Of a DNA stretch of 64,000 nucleotides, positions 44,634 through 53,905 are shown one piece after another (position 1 is the first letter of the stretch; each line of letters starts with the position of its first letter). The notes under the pieces were generated by a model, which worked only from the letters and a program-made list of their open reading frames with translations, did not search any database and was not told where the DNA came from. The stretch covers positions 230,838 to 294,837 of the forward strand of contig NZ_JANFQO010000006.1 in assembly GCF_024437735.1 (NCBI RefSeq), given 5' to 3'. The position numbers and the translations under genes are program-made. This stretch comes from Tahibacter harae. Lineage in GTDB: Bacteria; Pseudomonadota; Gammaproteobacteria; Xanthomonadales; Rhodanobacteraceae.

Positions 44634-45904
44634 GCGTCCTTGTCGTCGTTGGCGGCGGCGCGGTCGAACAGGCGGGCGGCGGCCTGGATCAGTTCGCCGT
44701 CGCCGCGCAGCGCCGCTGCGCGCAGGTTGGCGCTGGGCGCGTGCAGCAGCTTGTTGGTCAGGGTGTTGGCAAGGAAGGCCAGGGCTTCCTCGGCGCTGCG
44801 GCCGCGGGCAAGCAGGGCGGTGGCGCGGGCCAGCACGTCGTCGCGCTCGGCTTCGGCCTGGCGGCGCAGGTCCTGCACCGGGTTGCCGCGGTCCAGCGCG
44901 CGGCGCCAGGCCATGTAGCGTTCCACTTGCAGCTCGATGATGGCCTCGGCTTCGCGTGCGGCGGCTTCGCGCGAGCGCAGGTTTTCGTCGATCACCTGCT
45001 TGAGGTCGTCGATGGTGTAGAGATAGGCGTCGTCGACCTGGGCCACGCCGGCCTCGATATCGCGCGGCACGGCGATGTCGACCAGGAACATGGGCTTGCG
45101 CCGGCGCTGCCTGAGCGCGGCCTCGACCATGGCGCGGGTGAGTACCGGTTCGCGGCTGGCGGTGGAGGAGATGACGATATCGGCCTCGGCCAGGTGCGCG
45201 GGCAGGTCGCTCAGGGCGATGGCGTAGCCGCCGCAGCGGTGGGCCAGGTTCTGCGCGTTGTCCAGGGTGCGGTTGGCGACGATGAGGCGGCGCACCTTCG
45301 CATCGCTCAGATGCCGCGCGGCCAGTTCTATGGTTTCGCCGGCGCCGATCAGCAGCACGCAGGCGCCGGCCAGGTCGGCGAAGCGCTGCTCGGCCAGGCG
45401 CACGGCGGTATACGCCACGGAAACCGGGCTGGCGCCGATGCGCGTATCGGTGCGCACGCGCTTGGCCACGGCGAAGGTGTGCTGCAGCATGCGCTCCATC
45501 GGGGCCTTCAGCGTCTGCGCGGTGCGCGCGAGCTGGTAGGCGTCCTTCACCTGGCCCAGGATCTGCGGCTCGCCCAGAACGAGGGAGTCCAGCCCGGTGG
45601 CGACGCGGAACATATGCCTCACCGCTGCTTCATCGTCGTGCCGGTAAAGGAACTCATCGAGCCTGCCCAGGTTCAAGTGATGGTGGCGGTGCAGCCACTC
45701 CGACGGCACCACCTGGGCGCCATCGGCGACCGAACAGTACAGCTCGGTGCGGTTGCAGGTGGACAGGATCAGGGCTTCCTCGACGCCGGCCTGGGCGGCC
45801 AGCTCTTCCAGCGCCGGCCGCGCCTGTTCCGGCCCGAACGCGATGCGTTCGCGCAGGTCCAGCGGGGCGGTGACGTGATTGAGACCGAGGGCTAGCAATG
45901 CCAT
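44630..45904 (-). CDS. hemA: Glutamyl-tRNA reductase
   Basis: 424-residue NADPH-dependent enzyme that starts tetrapyrrole synthesis from Glu-tRNA. The catalytic Cys50 lies in [12 protein letters not shown]; further motifs are [20 protein letters not shown], the NADPH-binding [15 protein letters not shown] and the dimerisation helix at the C-terminus. Divergent from the TPR lipoprotein gene with a 175-nt intergenic region. Co-transcribed with prfA. Confidence 0.98.
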
Positions 45905-46079
45905 GGATGACGGGGCCGCGCGGGCAACAATCAGCTAAGCTTTGTCTGCATGAGGGCTGGCGGTCACCCGGAATACGGCAAACAGGCTGCCGCGCCGCAC
46001 AAAATCGCGGCTAGTGTGAGGTCGCAGTCCGGCAAGATCAAGCAAGCCCGCCTCCGCGGCGGGGCAACGGTAACGGTGG

Positions 46080-47810
46080 ATGTGGATGAAATTTCAGCGT
46101 GAAAGACGCGGCGCGGCGACGGTTTTCGGGGTTGTCGGCGCCTGTCTGCTGCTGGCCGCCTGCGGCAACGTGCCGCTGCGCCAGCAGGCCGCGGCCCAGC
46201 CCGGCCAGGCCGCGGCACCCGCGACCAAGGTCGAAGACGACCTGCTCGCCCAGCTGCTGGCGGGCGAATTCGCCCTGGGCCGGGCCGATCTCTCTGCCGC
46301 GGCCGCCAGCTATGCCCGCGCCGCCGGGTTGAGCCAGGACCCGGCCGTGGCCGCCCACGCCACCCGCGTCGCCCTGGTGGCCAAGGACTGGACGCTGGCG
46401 CGGCAAAGCCTGAACCGCTGGTGTGCGCTCAAGCCCGACGACCCGGGCCAGGGCCAGGTCGAAGCCAGCCTGGCCATGAGCGACGGCAATGCCGAGGCCG
46501 CCTACCAGGCCCTGGCCAAGCTGCTCGTGCTGCCGGACCAGCAGGGCTGGCGTCTGCTCGGCCAAGTCCTGCTCGGCGCCAGCGACAAGACCGCCGCGGC
46601 CACCCTGCTGCAGCGCCTGGCCACGCCGCTGAGCCTGGCCGGTGCCAACGAGGAAACCTGGGTGGCCATGAGCCAGCTGGCCTTCAAGCTCGGCGACAAG
46701 GCCCACGCGCGCAGCCTGGCCGACGCGGCCCTGAAGAAATTCACCAGCGCACAGACGTATGCCTGGTCGGCGCAGATGGCCGCCGAGGACGGCGACAAGG
46801 CCCGCGCCGGCCGCGATTACCAGGAAGCGATCAAGCGCGCGCCCAAGGACATCCGCCTGCGCGCGGCCTATGCGCTGATGCTGGGCCAGCAGGGCGAGAA
46901 CAAGGCCGCGGCCAAGCTGCTCGCCGACGGCCCCCAGGACGACTACAGCTACGCCGCACGCGCGGCCTACGTGGCGCGCAGCAACGACAAGGCGCTGATC
47001 CAGTCGCTCTACGACGAGATGAAATCGCGTCCCGAGGACGAGCGCCTTTCCCGCGCCCATCTGCTGGGCCAGCTGGCCGAGATGCTGGAACAGAAGGCGA
47101 CCGCGCTGACCTGGTACCAGCAGGTCAGCAGCGACGACGAGGACTGGTTCGACAGCCAGGTGCGCATCGCCGTGCTGCTGGACGACCAGGGCAAGCGCGA
47201 CGCCGCCATGACCCTGGCGCACGAGCTGCAGCAGCGCGTCGGCGACGAGCCGGAGCACCTGGGCGATGCCTTCCTGCTGGAAGCCGAACTGCTGTCCAAG
47301 CACGAGGCCCACGACGACGCCCAGGCCGCCTACGGCCGCGGTCTCAAGCAGCTGCCGCGCGACACCCGCCTGCTTTATGCCCGCGCCCTGCATGCGGCGG
47401 CGAACGGCCGTACGGCCCAGGCCGAGGCGGATCTGCGCCAGGTGCTGGAGATCAAGCCCGGCGACCTCGATGCCATGAACGCGCTGGGCTATACCCTGGC
47501 CGATGCCGGGCAGAAACTGGACGAGGCCCAGGGCCTGATCGAACAGGCGCTCAAGGCCAAGCCCGACGATGCGGCCGTGATCGACTCCTACGGCTGGGTG
47601 CAGTACCGCCGCGGCAACCTGGCCGAGGCCGAGAAGGCGCTGCGCCGCGCTTTCGAGAAGCAGTCCGACAGCGAGATCGCCTCGCACCTGGGCGAAGTGC
47701 TGTGGGTGCAGGGCAAGCACGAGGAAGCGCGCCAGATCTTCGAGCAGGCGCGCAAGAAGGACGCCAAGAACAAGGCCCTGGTGGAAGCCATGCGGCGGCT
47801 GGGGGTCTGA
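46080..47810 (+). CDS. TPR-repeat lipoprotein upstream of lolB
   Basis: 576 residues (an ATG at 46086 would remove two residues). Leader ends in the lipobox LLAAC (VGACLLLAACGNVPL), so it should be lipidated and held in the outer or inner membrane. The rest is tetratricopeptide helices, e.g. FALGRADLSAAAASYARAAG near residue 65 and, towards the end, LGYTLADAGQKLDEAQGLIE, GWVQYRRGNLAEAEKALRRA and HLGEVLWVQGKHEEARQIFE. The same kind of gene precedes lolB in many gammaproteobacteria; the molecular role is unproven, probably envelope assembly. Overlaps lolB by TGATG. Confidence 0.92.
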   Translation: MWMKFQRERRGAATVFGVVGACLLLAACGNVPLRQQAAAQPGQAAAPATKVEDDLLAQLLAGEFALGRADLSAAAASYARAAGLSQDPAVAAHATRVALVAKDWTLARQSLNRWCALKPDDPGQGQVEASLAMSDGNAEAAYQALAKLLVLPDQQGWRLLGQVLLGASDKTAAATLLQRLATPLSLAGANEETWVAMSQLAFKLGDKAHARSLADAALKKFTSAQTYAWSAQMAAEDGDKARAGRDYQEAIKRAPKDIRLRAAYALMLGQQGENKAAAKLLADGPQDDYSYAARAAYVARSNDKALIQSLYDEMKSRPEDERLSRAHLLGQLAEMLEQKATALTWYQQVSSDDEDWFDSQVRIAVLLDDQGKRDAAMTLAHELQQRVGDEPEHLGDAFLLEAELLSKHEAHDDAQAAYGRGLKQLPRDTRLLYARALHAAANGRTAQAEADLRQVLEIKPGDLDAMNALGYTLADAGQKLDEAQGLIEQALKAKPDDAAVIDSYGWVQYRRGNLAEAEKALRRAFEKQSDSEIASHLGEVLWVQGKHEEARQIFEQARKKDAKNKALVEAMRRLGV

Positions 47811-48421
47811 TGCGCAGCTATCGTGGTCATTGGCGCAGCGCGCTCCTGCTGCTGCCGCTGCTGGCCCTGGCCGCCTGCGCGCCGCAGCGCATACGCCAGG
47901 ATGACGCCACCCTGGGCGCCCAGTCTGCGCGCGAGGCGGCGCTACTGGCGCAGACCCATTGGCAGCTCAGCGGCCGCATCGCCGTCAGCAACGGCGACGA
48001 CGGCGGCAATGCCGATGTGGAATGGCAACAGCAACGCGACCGCTACGACCTGCGCCTGCGCGCGCCGGTGACCGGCAAGAACTGGCGCCTGCACGGCGAC
48101 GCCCGCTCGGCCACGCTGGAAGGCGCGCGCGAACAGGCGCTGCACGGCTCCAATGCGGCCGAACTGCTCGCCCGCGAGGTCAACTGGCAGCTGCCGGTGA
48201 ACGAGCTGGAATACTGGGTGCGCGGCCTGCGCGCGCCGGGCCCGCGCGCCGAGCTGGTGTTCGACGCGCAGCAGCGCCCGGCCACCTTGCAGCAGTCGGG
48301 CTGGACCATTGAATACCGCGACTATTTCAGCGACCGCGAGCCGGCCCTGCCGCGCAAGGTGTTCGCCACCAAGGGCAAGCACCGCGTGCGCCTGTTCATC
48401 GAGTCCTGGCAGGTCCAATGA
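47810..48421 (+). CDS. lolB: Outer-membrane lipoprotein receptor LolB
   Basis: 203 residues. Lipobox LALAAC at residues about 17-22, so itself a lipoprotein of the outer membrane, where it receives lipoproteins from LolA. Core features: WQLSGRIAVSNGDDGGNADVE, the hydrophobic-cavity strands, LLAREVNWQLPVNELEYWVRG (LolB-typical P-V-x-x-L-x-Y-W-V-R-G) and the late WTIEYRDY block. ATG 47810 overlaps the previous stop, and the end overlaps ispE by 4 nt. Confidence 0.95.
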   Translation: MRSYRGHWRSALLLLPLLALAACAPQRIRQDDATLGAQSAREAALLAQTHWQLSGRIAVSNGDDGGNADVEWQQQRDRYDLRLRAPVTGKNWRLHGDARSATLEGAREQALHGSNAAELLAREVNWQLPVNELEYWVRGLRAPGPRAELVFDAQQRPATLQQSGWTIEYRDYFSDREPALPRKVFATKGKHRVRLFIESWQVQ

Positions 48422-49290
48422 CTGAATGGACCGCCTGGCCGGCGCCGGCCAAGCTCAATCTGTTCCTGCACATCACCGGCCGGCGCGCGGACGGCTATCA
48501 CCTGCTGCAGACGGTGTTCCAGCTGCTGGACCGCGGCGACACCATCCACCTGCGCCTGCGTACGGACGGCGTCGTCGCGCGCAGCAGCGAGCTGGCCGGC
48601 GTGCCGGCCGAGGCCGACCTGGTCGTGCGCGCCGCGCGCCTGCTCAAGCCGCATGCGGCGGAACAGGCCGGCGTGGATATTGCGGTGGACAAGCGCATCC
48701 CCATGGGCGGCGGCCTGGGCGGCGGCAGCTCGGATGCGGCCAGCGTGCTGGTCGCGCTGAACCGGCTCTGGGGCTGCGGCCTGGACCAGGACGCCCTGGC
48801 GCGCCTGGGCCTGGGCCTGGGCGCCGACGTGCCGGTGTTCGTGCGCGGCCGCTCGGCCTGGGCCGAAGGCGTGGGCGAGGAACTCACCCCGGTGGAGCTG
48901 CCGCCGCGCTGGTTCGTCATTGTCGATCCCCGCGTCAGCGTGCCGACCGGGCCACTGTTCCAGGCGCCGGAATTGACACGCGCGGCGCCGCCCACCACAA
49001 TTCCGCGCTTCCTTGCTGGGGCTGAGACCTCGAACGTGTTCGAGCCGGTGGTCAGCGCGCGCTACCCTGCGGTGGCCGCGGCGCTGAAATGGCTGGAACC
49101 GTACGGCCGCCCGCGGCTGTCGGGTTCCGGTGGCTGCGTCTTCGTCGACGTGGCGGCCGAGGACCAGGCGCTCGCACTGGCGGCAGCCTGCCCGCAAGGA
49201 TGGTCGGCCCAGGTGGCGCGCGGCGTGAACCGCTCGCCGCTGCAGGCCGCACTGGACAGTTTTAGTGCTGGGGCGTCGCCAAGCTGGTAA
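48418..49290 (+). CDS. ispE: 4-diphosphocytidyl-2-C-methyl-D-erythritol kinase IspE
   Basis: 290-residue GHMP kinase of the MEP isoprenoid pathway. N-terminal WPAPAKLNLFLHITGRRADG (substrate Lys12, Asn14), ATP loop PMGGGLGGGSSDAASVL (residues 95-111) and C-terminal RLSGSGGCVFV. The last seven codons lie partly inside the tRNA-Gln gene: the tRNA 5' end is at 49269 and the ispE stop is at 49288-49290, a 22-nt same-strand overlap. Coupled to lolB by ATGA. Confidence 0.97.
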   Translation: MTEWTAWPAPAKLNLFLHITGRRADGYHLLQTVFQLLDRGDTIHLRLRTDGVVARSSELAGVPAEADLVVRAARLLKPHAAEQAGVDIAVDKRIPMGGGLGGGSSDAASVLVALNRLWGCGLDQDALARLGLGLGADVPVFVRGRSAWAEGVGEELTPVELPPRWFVIVDPRVSVPTGPLFQAPELTRAAPPTTIPRFLAGAETSNVFEPVVSARYPAVAAALKWLEPYGRPRLSGSGGCVFVDVAAEDQALALAAACPQGWSAQVARGVNRSPLQAALDSFSAGASPSW

Positions 49291-49344
49291 GGCACGGGAT
49301 TTTGATTCCCGCATTCGTAGGTTCGAGTCCTACCGCCCCAGCCA
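49269..49344 (+). tRNA. tRNA-Gln (TTG)
   Basis: Full cloverleaf with CCA encoded: acceptor TGGGGCG/CGCCCCA, D arm GCCAAGCTGGTAAGGC, anticodon stem CGGGA/TCCCG with loop TTTTGAT giving anticodon TTG (49302-49304), T arm with GGTTCGAGTCC. Its first 22 nt are also the end of ispE. It sits between ispE and prs as in related genomes. Confidence 0.97.
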
Positions 49345-49405
49345 CAGCTGAATCACCCGAAGCGCCGGAGCGATTTCCGGCACGTGGCGGCTTGCGGAGA
49401 TTCGA

Positions 49406-50362
49406 ATGAATACCCAGGGTTTGATGCTGTTCACCGGCAATGCGCACCGGCGACTGGCGGAGAACGTCTCCCACCGCCTCGGCGTGCCGCTGGGTAAGGC
49501 GCTGTGCGGACGTTTCTCCGACGGCGAAGTGCAGGTGGAGATCGAGGAGAACGTCCGGCGCCAGGACGTCTTCGTGATCCAGCCGACCTGCGCGCCGACG
49601 GCGGACAACTTCATGGAACTGCTGGTGCTGATCGACGCGCTCAAGCGCGCCTCGGCGGCCACGGTGACGGCGGTGGTGCCGTATTTCGGCTACGCCCGGC
49701 AGGACCGCCGTCCGCGCTCGGCGCGCGTGCCGATCACGGCCAAGGTGGCGGCGGACATGATCGGCGTGGTCGGCACCGACCGCGTGCTCACGGTCGATAT
49801 CCACGCCGACCAGATCCAGGGCTTTTTCGGCATTCCTGTCGACAACGTCTATGCCTCGCCGGTGCTGCTGGCCGACATCTGGCGCAGCCAGGGCACGGAC
49901 AACCTGATCGTGGTCAGCCCCGATGTCGGCGGCGTGGTGCGCGCCCGCGCGATCGCCAAGCGCCTGGACGACGCGGACCTGGCCATCATCGACAAGCGCC
50001 GTCCGCGCCCGAACGAATCGACCGTCATGAACATCATCGGCGACGTGCGCGACAAGACCTGCGTGCTGGTCGACGACATCGTCGACACCGCCGGCACCCT
50101 GTGCGCCGCGGCCAATGCGCTGAAGAAGCAGGGCGCGCGCAAGGTCGTGGCTTACTGCACCCATCCGGTGCTGTCGGGCTCGGCGCTGAGCAACATCATG
50201 AATTCGCAGCTGGACGAACTGGTCGTCACCGACACCATCCCGCTGAGTCCCGAAATCCAGGCCTGCAGCCGCATCCGCCAGCTGACGGTGGCGGAACTGC
50301 TGGCCGAAACGATACGCCGCGTGGCCTTCGGCGAATCGGTGAGTTCGCTTTACGTCGATTGA
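49406..50362 (+). CDS. prs: Ribose-phosphate pyrophosphokinase
   Basis: 318-residue PRPP synthase supplying nucleotide, histidine and tryptophan synthesis. Visible motifs: [20 protein letters not shown], the catalytic flexible-loop region [32 protein letters not shown] (His and Asp of the metal/ATP site), and the PRPP-binding [15 protein letters not shown]. Ribosome site gcggaga precedes ATG 49406. Located 61 nt after tRNA-Gln. Confidence 0.98.
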   Translation: MNTQGLMLFTGNAHRRLAENVSHRLGVPLGKALCGRFSDGEVQVEIEENVRRQDVFVIQPTCAPTADNFMELLVLIDALKRASAATVTAVVPYFGYARQDRRPRSARVPITAKVAADMIGVVGTDRVLTVDIHADQIQGFFGIPVDNVYASPVLLADIWRSQGTDNLIVVSPDVGGVVRARAIAKRLDDADLAIIDKRRPRPNESTVMNIIGDVRDKTCVLVDDIVDTAGTLCAAANALKKQGARKVVAYCTHPVLSGSALSNIMNSQLDELVVTDTIPLSPEIQACSRIRQLTVAELLAETIRRVAFGESVSSLYVD

Positions 50363-50380
50363 GACACTGATCGGCGCTGC

Positions 50381-50425
50381 GGTTTCCCTGGTCGCGGGGA
50401 AACCAACCCACCGCCGCAAGGCGGT
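50381..50425 (+). promoter_or_regulatory. Two stem-loops in the prs-rplY leader
   Basis: Stem 1: ggtttccc (50381-50388) with gggaaacc (50397-50404). Stem 2: accgcc (50410-50415) with ggcggt (50420-50425) closing a GCAA tetraloop. They lie 24 nt ahead of the rplY start. They may serve as a prs terminator or as an rplY mRNA leader structure; no data to choose. Confidence 0.4.
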
Positions 50426-50448
50426 TCATCAACCAAGGTGTTTTTCCA

Positions 50449-51156
50449 ATGGCAAAGATTCACGAAATCCCGGCCGAGATCCGCAAGGACGAGGGGAAAG
50501 GTGCGAGCCGCCGCCTGCGTCACGCGGACGTGGTGCCGGCCATCCTGTACGGCGGCGAAGAGAAGCCGCAGAGCATCCAGTTCGTGCACAAGGACGTCTA
50601 CATGGCTTCCCAGCACGAGTGGTTCTACTCCTCCATCCTGGACCTGAAGATTGCCGGCAAGAACCAGAAGGTTCTGCTGCGCGACATGCAGCGCCACCCG
50701 TACAAGCAGCGCCTGCTGCACCTGGATTTCCAGCGCGTCAATGAGAACGCCCCGCTGAAGATCCGCGTGCCGCTGCACTTCCTGAACCAGGAAAAGTCGC
50801 CGGCCGGCAAGACCGCCGGTGTGCTGGTCACGCACGAGCTGAACGAGATCATCGTCTCCTGCCTGCCGCGCGACCTGCCGGAATACATTGAAGTCGACCT
50901 GGGCAACCTGGCCGTGGGCGACATCGTCCACCTGTCCGACCTCAAGCTCCCGGCTGGCCTGGAAATCCCGGAACTGAAGCTGGGCAAGGAACACGACGTG
51001 GCCGTGGTACTGGCCAAGCTCGCCAAGGAAGAAGCCGAAGCGGCACCGGCGGAAGCGGCGGCTCCGGCCGCGGCTCCGGCCAAGGGCAAGGCGGCGGCCA
51101 AGGCTCCGGCGGCTGCGCCGGCCGCGGCGGCCAAGGCTCCGGCCAAGAAGAAGTAA
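50449..51156 (+). CDS. rplY: 50S ribosomal protein L25 (Ctc/TL5 long form)
   Basis: 235 residues: the N-terminal 5S-rRNA-binding L25 domain (EIPAEIRKDEGKGASRRLRH, AILYGGEEKPQSIQFVHK) followed by the TL5/Ctc beta domain (VPLHFLNQEKSPAGKTAGVL, CLPRDLPEYIEVDLGNLAVG). It ends with a low-complexity Ala/Pro/Lys tail of about 45 residues ending in KKK, likely disordered and rRNA-contacting. E. coli L25 has only the first domain; the long form is usual in this order. Confidence 0.97.
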   Translation: MAKIHEIPAEIRKDEGKGASRRLRHADVVPAILYGGEEKPQSIQFVHKDVYMASQHEWFYSSILDLKIAGKNQKVLLRDMQRHPYKQRLLHLDFQRVNENAPLKIRVPLHFLNQEKSPAGKTAGVLVTHELNEIIVSCLPRDLPEYIEVDLGNLAVGDIVHLSDLKLPAGLEIPELKLGKEHDVAVVLAKLAKEEAEAAPAEAAAPAAAPAKGKAAAKAPAAAPAAAAKAPAKKK

Positions 51157-51189
51157 GGTTTCGCGTCGTCCGACGCGGATCCGCTTCGC

Positions 51190-51780
51190 ATGGCTCAATT
51201 GCGCCTGCTCGTCGGCCTCGGCAACCCCGGGGCCGACTACCTCAGAACCCGGCACAATGCCGGGTTCTGGTTTATTGACGCCCTGGCGCAGCAGCTGGGC
51301 GCGCGCTTCGGCGTGGAATCCAAGCTGCATGCGGAAACGGCAAAAGTTTCCATCGGTGGACAATCGGTGCTTTTGCTCAAGCCGACCACCTTCATGAACA
51401 AGAGCGGCATCGCGGTCGCATCCGCGCTGCGCTACTACAAGATCGCGGCCGAGGAAATGCTGGTCGCCCACGACGAACTGGATCTGCCGCCGGGCACGGC
51501 GCGGCTCAAGTTCGACGGCGGCCACGGCGGCCAGAACGGTCTGCGCGACATCATGGCCCATCTCGGCGACGGCAAGTTCCACCGTCTGCGCGTGGGCATA
51601 GGCCATCCCGGCCACAAGGACAAGGTCACCGGCTGGGTGCTGGGCCGGGCCGGGGCCAAGGACGAGGATGCGATCATGGCTTCGATAGGCGCCGCCTTCG
51701 ACGTGCTGCCGCTGGCGCTGTCGGGCGACTTCAACGAGGCCATGAAACGCCTGCATACCGCGCCCGCGGCCAAGCCTTGA
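51190..51780 (+). CDS. pth: Peptidyl-tRNA hydrolase
   Basis: 196-residue enzyme that frees tRNA from drop-off peptidyl-tRNA. Motifs: LLVGLGNPGADYLRTRHNAG (residues 5-24, Asn and catalytic His region), KPTTFMNKSGIAV, VAHDELDLPPGTARLKFDGG (Asp) and GGHGGQNGLRDIMAHLGDG. Standard length. Lies between rplY and ychF, 33 and 47 nt apart. Confidence 0.98.
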   Translation: MAQLRLLVGLGNPGADYLRTRHNAGFWFIDALAQQLGARFGVESKLHAETAKVSIGGQSVLLLKPTTFMNKSGIAVASALRYYKIAAEEMLVAHDELDLPPGTARLKFDGGHGGQNGLRDIMAHLGDGKFHRLRVGIGHPGHKDKVTGWVLGRAGAKDEDAIMASIGAAFDVLPLALSGDFNEAMKRLHTAPAAKP

Positions 51781-51827
51781 TCTGATTTATCCGATTATTC
51801 CTTTTACTCTTCGAGCGGACTCCCCTC

Positions 51828-52919
51828 ATGGGCATCAAATGCGGCATCGTCGGCCTGCCTAACGTCGGCAAGTCCACCCTGTTCAACGCGCTGACCAAGG
51901 CGGGCATCGCCGCGGCGAACTTCCCGTTCTGCACCATCGATCCCAACGTCGGCGTGGTGCCGGTGCCGGATCCGCGCCTCAATGCGCTGTCGGACATCGT
52001 CAAGCCGCAGAAGGTGATCCCGACGTCGATGGAATTCGTCGACATCGCCGGACTGGTCGCCGGCGCGTCCAAGGGCGAGGGCCTGGGCAACAAGTTCCTG
52101 GCCCATATCCGTGAAGTCGACGCGATCGCCCATGTGGTGCGCTGCTTCGAGCACAGCGACATCGTGCATGTGGCGGGCAAGGTCGATCCCATCTCCGATA
52201 TCGAGACCATCGACACCGAACTGGCCCTGGCCGACCTGGAATCGGTGGAAAAGGCGCTGAACCGCGTCGAGCGCGCCGCCAAGGCCGCCGACAAGGAAGC
52301 CCTGGCCAAGCGCCCAGTGCTGCAGAAGCTCGCCGCCACGCTCAACGAAGGCAAGCCCGCCCGCGCCGCCGGCCTGGACGAGGACGAGAAGGCGCTGGTG
52401 CGCGATCTGTTCCTGCTCACGCTCAAGCCGCTCATGTACATCGCCAACGTGCTGGAGAACGGCTTCACCGACAACCCGCACCTGGACAAGGTGCGCGCCC
52501 GCGCCGCCAGCGAAGGCGCTGAAGTGGTGCCGGTCTGCGCCGCGATCGAGGAAGAACTGTCGCAGCTGGAAGATGCCGACCGCGATGCCTTCCTCAGCGA
52601 CATGGGCCTGGACGAGCCCGGCCTGAACCGCGTCATCCGCGCCGGCTACAAGCTGCTGGGCCTGCAGACCTATTTCACCGCCGGCGTGAAGGAAGTCCGC
52701 GCCTGGCAGGTCAAGATCGGCGCCACCGCGCCCCAGGCCGCCGGCGTGATCCACACCGATTTCGAACGCGGCTTCATCCGCGCCGAAACCATCGCCTACG
52801 ACGACTTCATCAAGTACAAGGGCGAAGCTGGCGCACGCGACGCGGGCCGCCTGCGCCTGGAAGGCAAGGACTACATCGTCAAGGAAGGCGATGTGCTGCA
52901 TTTCCGCTTCAACGTCTGA
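51828..52919 (+). CDS. ychF: Ribosome-binding ATPase YchF
   Basis: 363-residue OBG-family P-loop protein that prefers ATP and binds the 50S subunit. G1 loop GLPNVGKST (residues 9-17), switch region and G3 [20 protein letters not shown], the C-terminal TGS domain ([20 protein letters not shown] ... [24 protein letters not shown] segment) and the terminal VLHFRFNV. A canonical terminator follows. Linked to oxidative-stress response in other bacteria. Confidence 0.97.
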   Translation: MGIKCGIVGLPNVGKSTLFNALTKAGIAAANFPFCTIDPNVGVVPVPDPRLNALSDIVKPQKVIPTSMEFVDIAGLVAGASKGEGLGNKFLAHIREVDAIAHVVRCFEHSDIVHVAGKVDPISDIETIDTELALADLESVEKALNRVERAAKAADKEALAKRPVLQKLAATLNEGKPARAAGLDEDEKALVRDLFLLTLKPLMYIANVLENGFTDNPHLDKVRARAASEGAEVVPVCAAIEEELSQLEDADRDAFLSDMGLDEPGLNRVIRAGYKLLGLQTYFTAGVKEVRAWQVKIGATAPQAAGVIHTDFERGFIRAETIAYDDFIKYKGEAGARDAGRLRLEGKDYIVKEGDVLHFRFNV

Positions 52920-52960
52920 CGGCGGGCGCGCGGCAGGTGCGCGGGTCCGGACGGGTTTCG

Positions 52961-52995
52961 CCGAAGGCGCTGCGAGAGCAGCGCCTTCGGTTTCT
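52961..52995 (+). terminator. Intrinsic terminator after ychF
   Basis: Perfect 13-bp stem ccgaaggcgctgc / gcagcgccttcgg with a GAGA loop, followed by TTTCT, 42 nt past the stop. Ends the prs-rplY-pth-ychF block. Confidence 0.85.
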
Positions 52996-53169
52996 ACAGT
53001 GGAGCGCGGCGTAAGCAGCGCCTGTGGCATTTTTTTGTGACGCGGTGCTGTGCAGACGGCACCTACGGCGTTGGCGGCCTTGCTTCAGCGCAGCTCGCAG
53101 TCGTAGCGGAAGATCAGGTCGTCGCGCAGCCGGCGATCAAGGACCGCGGCGCAGATCGTTGCCGGTGAA

Positions 53170-53700
53170 AACCGATCATCGTGCGGTTCCGGGAAATGCC
53201 GCTGTCGCGGCTGTCGGATACCTCTCTGGCTGGTCGGCGCCAAGACAGTCCGGCGCCCGGAATGCTCCGGCGCCGGACTCTTGCGGGCTCAGGGATCGAA
53301 GCTGCAGCCACTCGGCGACGGTCTGGGGAATGGCCAGCGGCGTAGCAACGCTGCCGTTGCCGAAGCGGCCCTGCGTGTTGGCGCCCCCAGCACAACCCCC
53401 CGCCATCGTCGAGCACGACGCAGCTGCCTTCGCCGCCGAGTGCGAGGTGGCGGATCGTGCCGGAAACGTTGCTGGCGGCAATCGGCCGCAGACGGTTTGC
53501 CGCCGTGCCGTCGCCGAGCTGGCCGGAGTCGTTGTTGCCCCAGCAACTGGCCGAACAGCGCCAGTTCGGTAAGCGGCGCGGGCAGTCCGGAAATGGGCAG
53601 CGGATAGGTAGTGTGGGCCCGGGCTTGCCGCGGCAGGAATTTCCGTGATGGTGCCGGCGGCGCAGCGCTGCGTAATTGCCGGGTTCCAACGGCGAGCTGG
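53170..53700 (-). pseudogene. Decayed RCC1-repeat protein gene
   Basis: Three frames hold pieces of RCC1/BNR-like propeller repeats: YPLPISGLPAPLTELAL in one, then CSASCWGNNDSGQLGDGTAA with LALGGEGSCVVLDDGGGLCW in a second, then ANTQGRFGNGSVATPLAIPQ in a third. The last switch is one extra base in a run of five Cs (53384-53388); the first involves lost sequence between the strand TELAL and CWGNN. No start or signal peptide remains. Flanking sequence from 52996 to 53170 and 53700 to 53905 shows no gene, apart from a faint tail-like phrase (see findings). Confidence 0.72.
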
Positions 53701-53905
53701 AGCACCGGCGCGGGCTGGCCTTGTCGGCCTGGGCGGCGCGACCAGGGCCTGCAGCTGCTGCAGCGAGCGACCCCGCGACCGCCTGCGCGCGGACGGCAGC
53801 GGTGCTGCCACGCTGCAGGCGCTGGAAAACTATCCGGGGCCGCAGGCCGCGCCTTGACCAGGCGGCCGCTGCGCGTGTGTGCGCAGGGCCGCCGCATTGC
53901 GTTTT

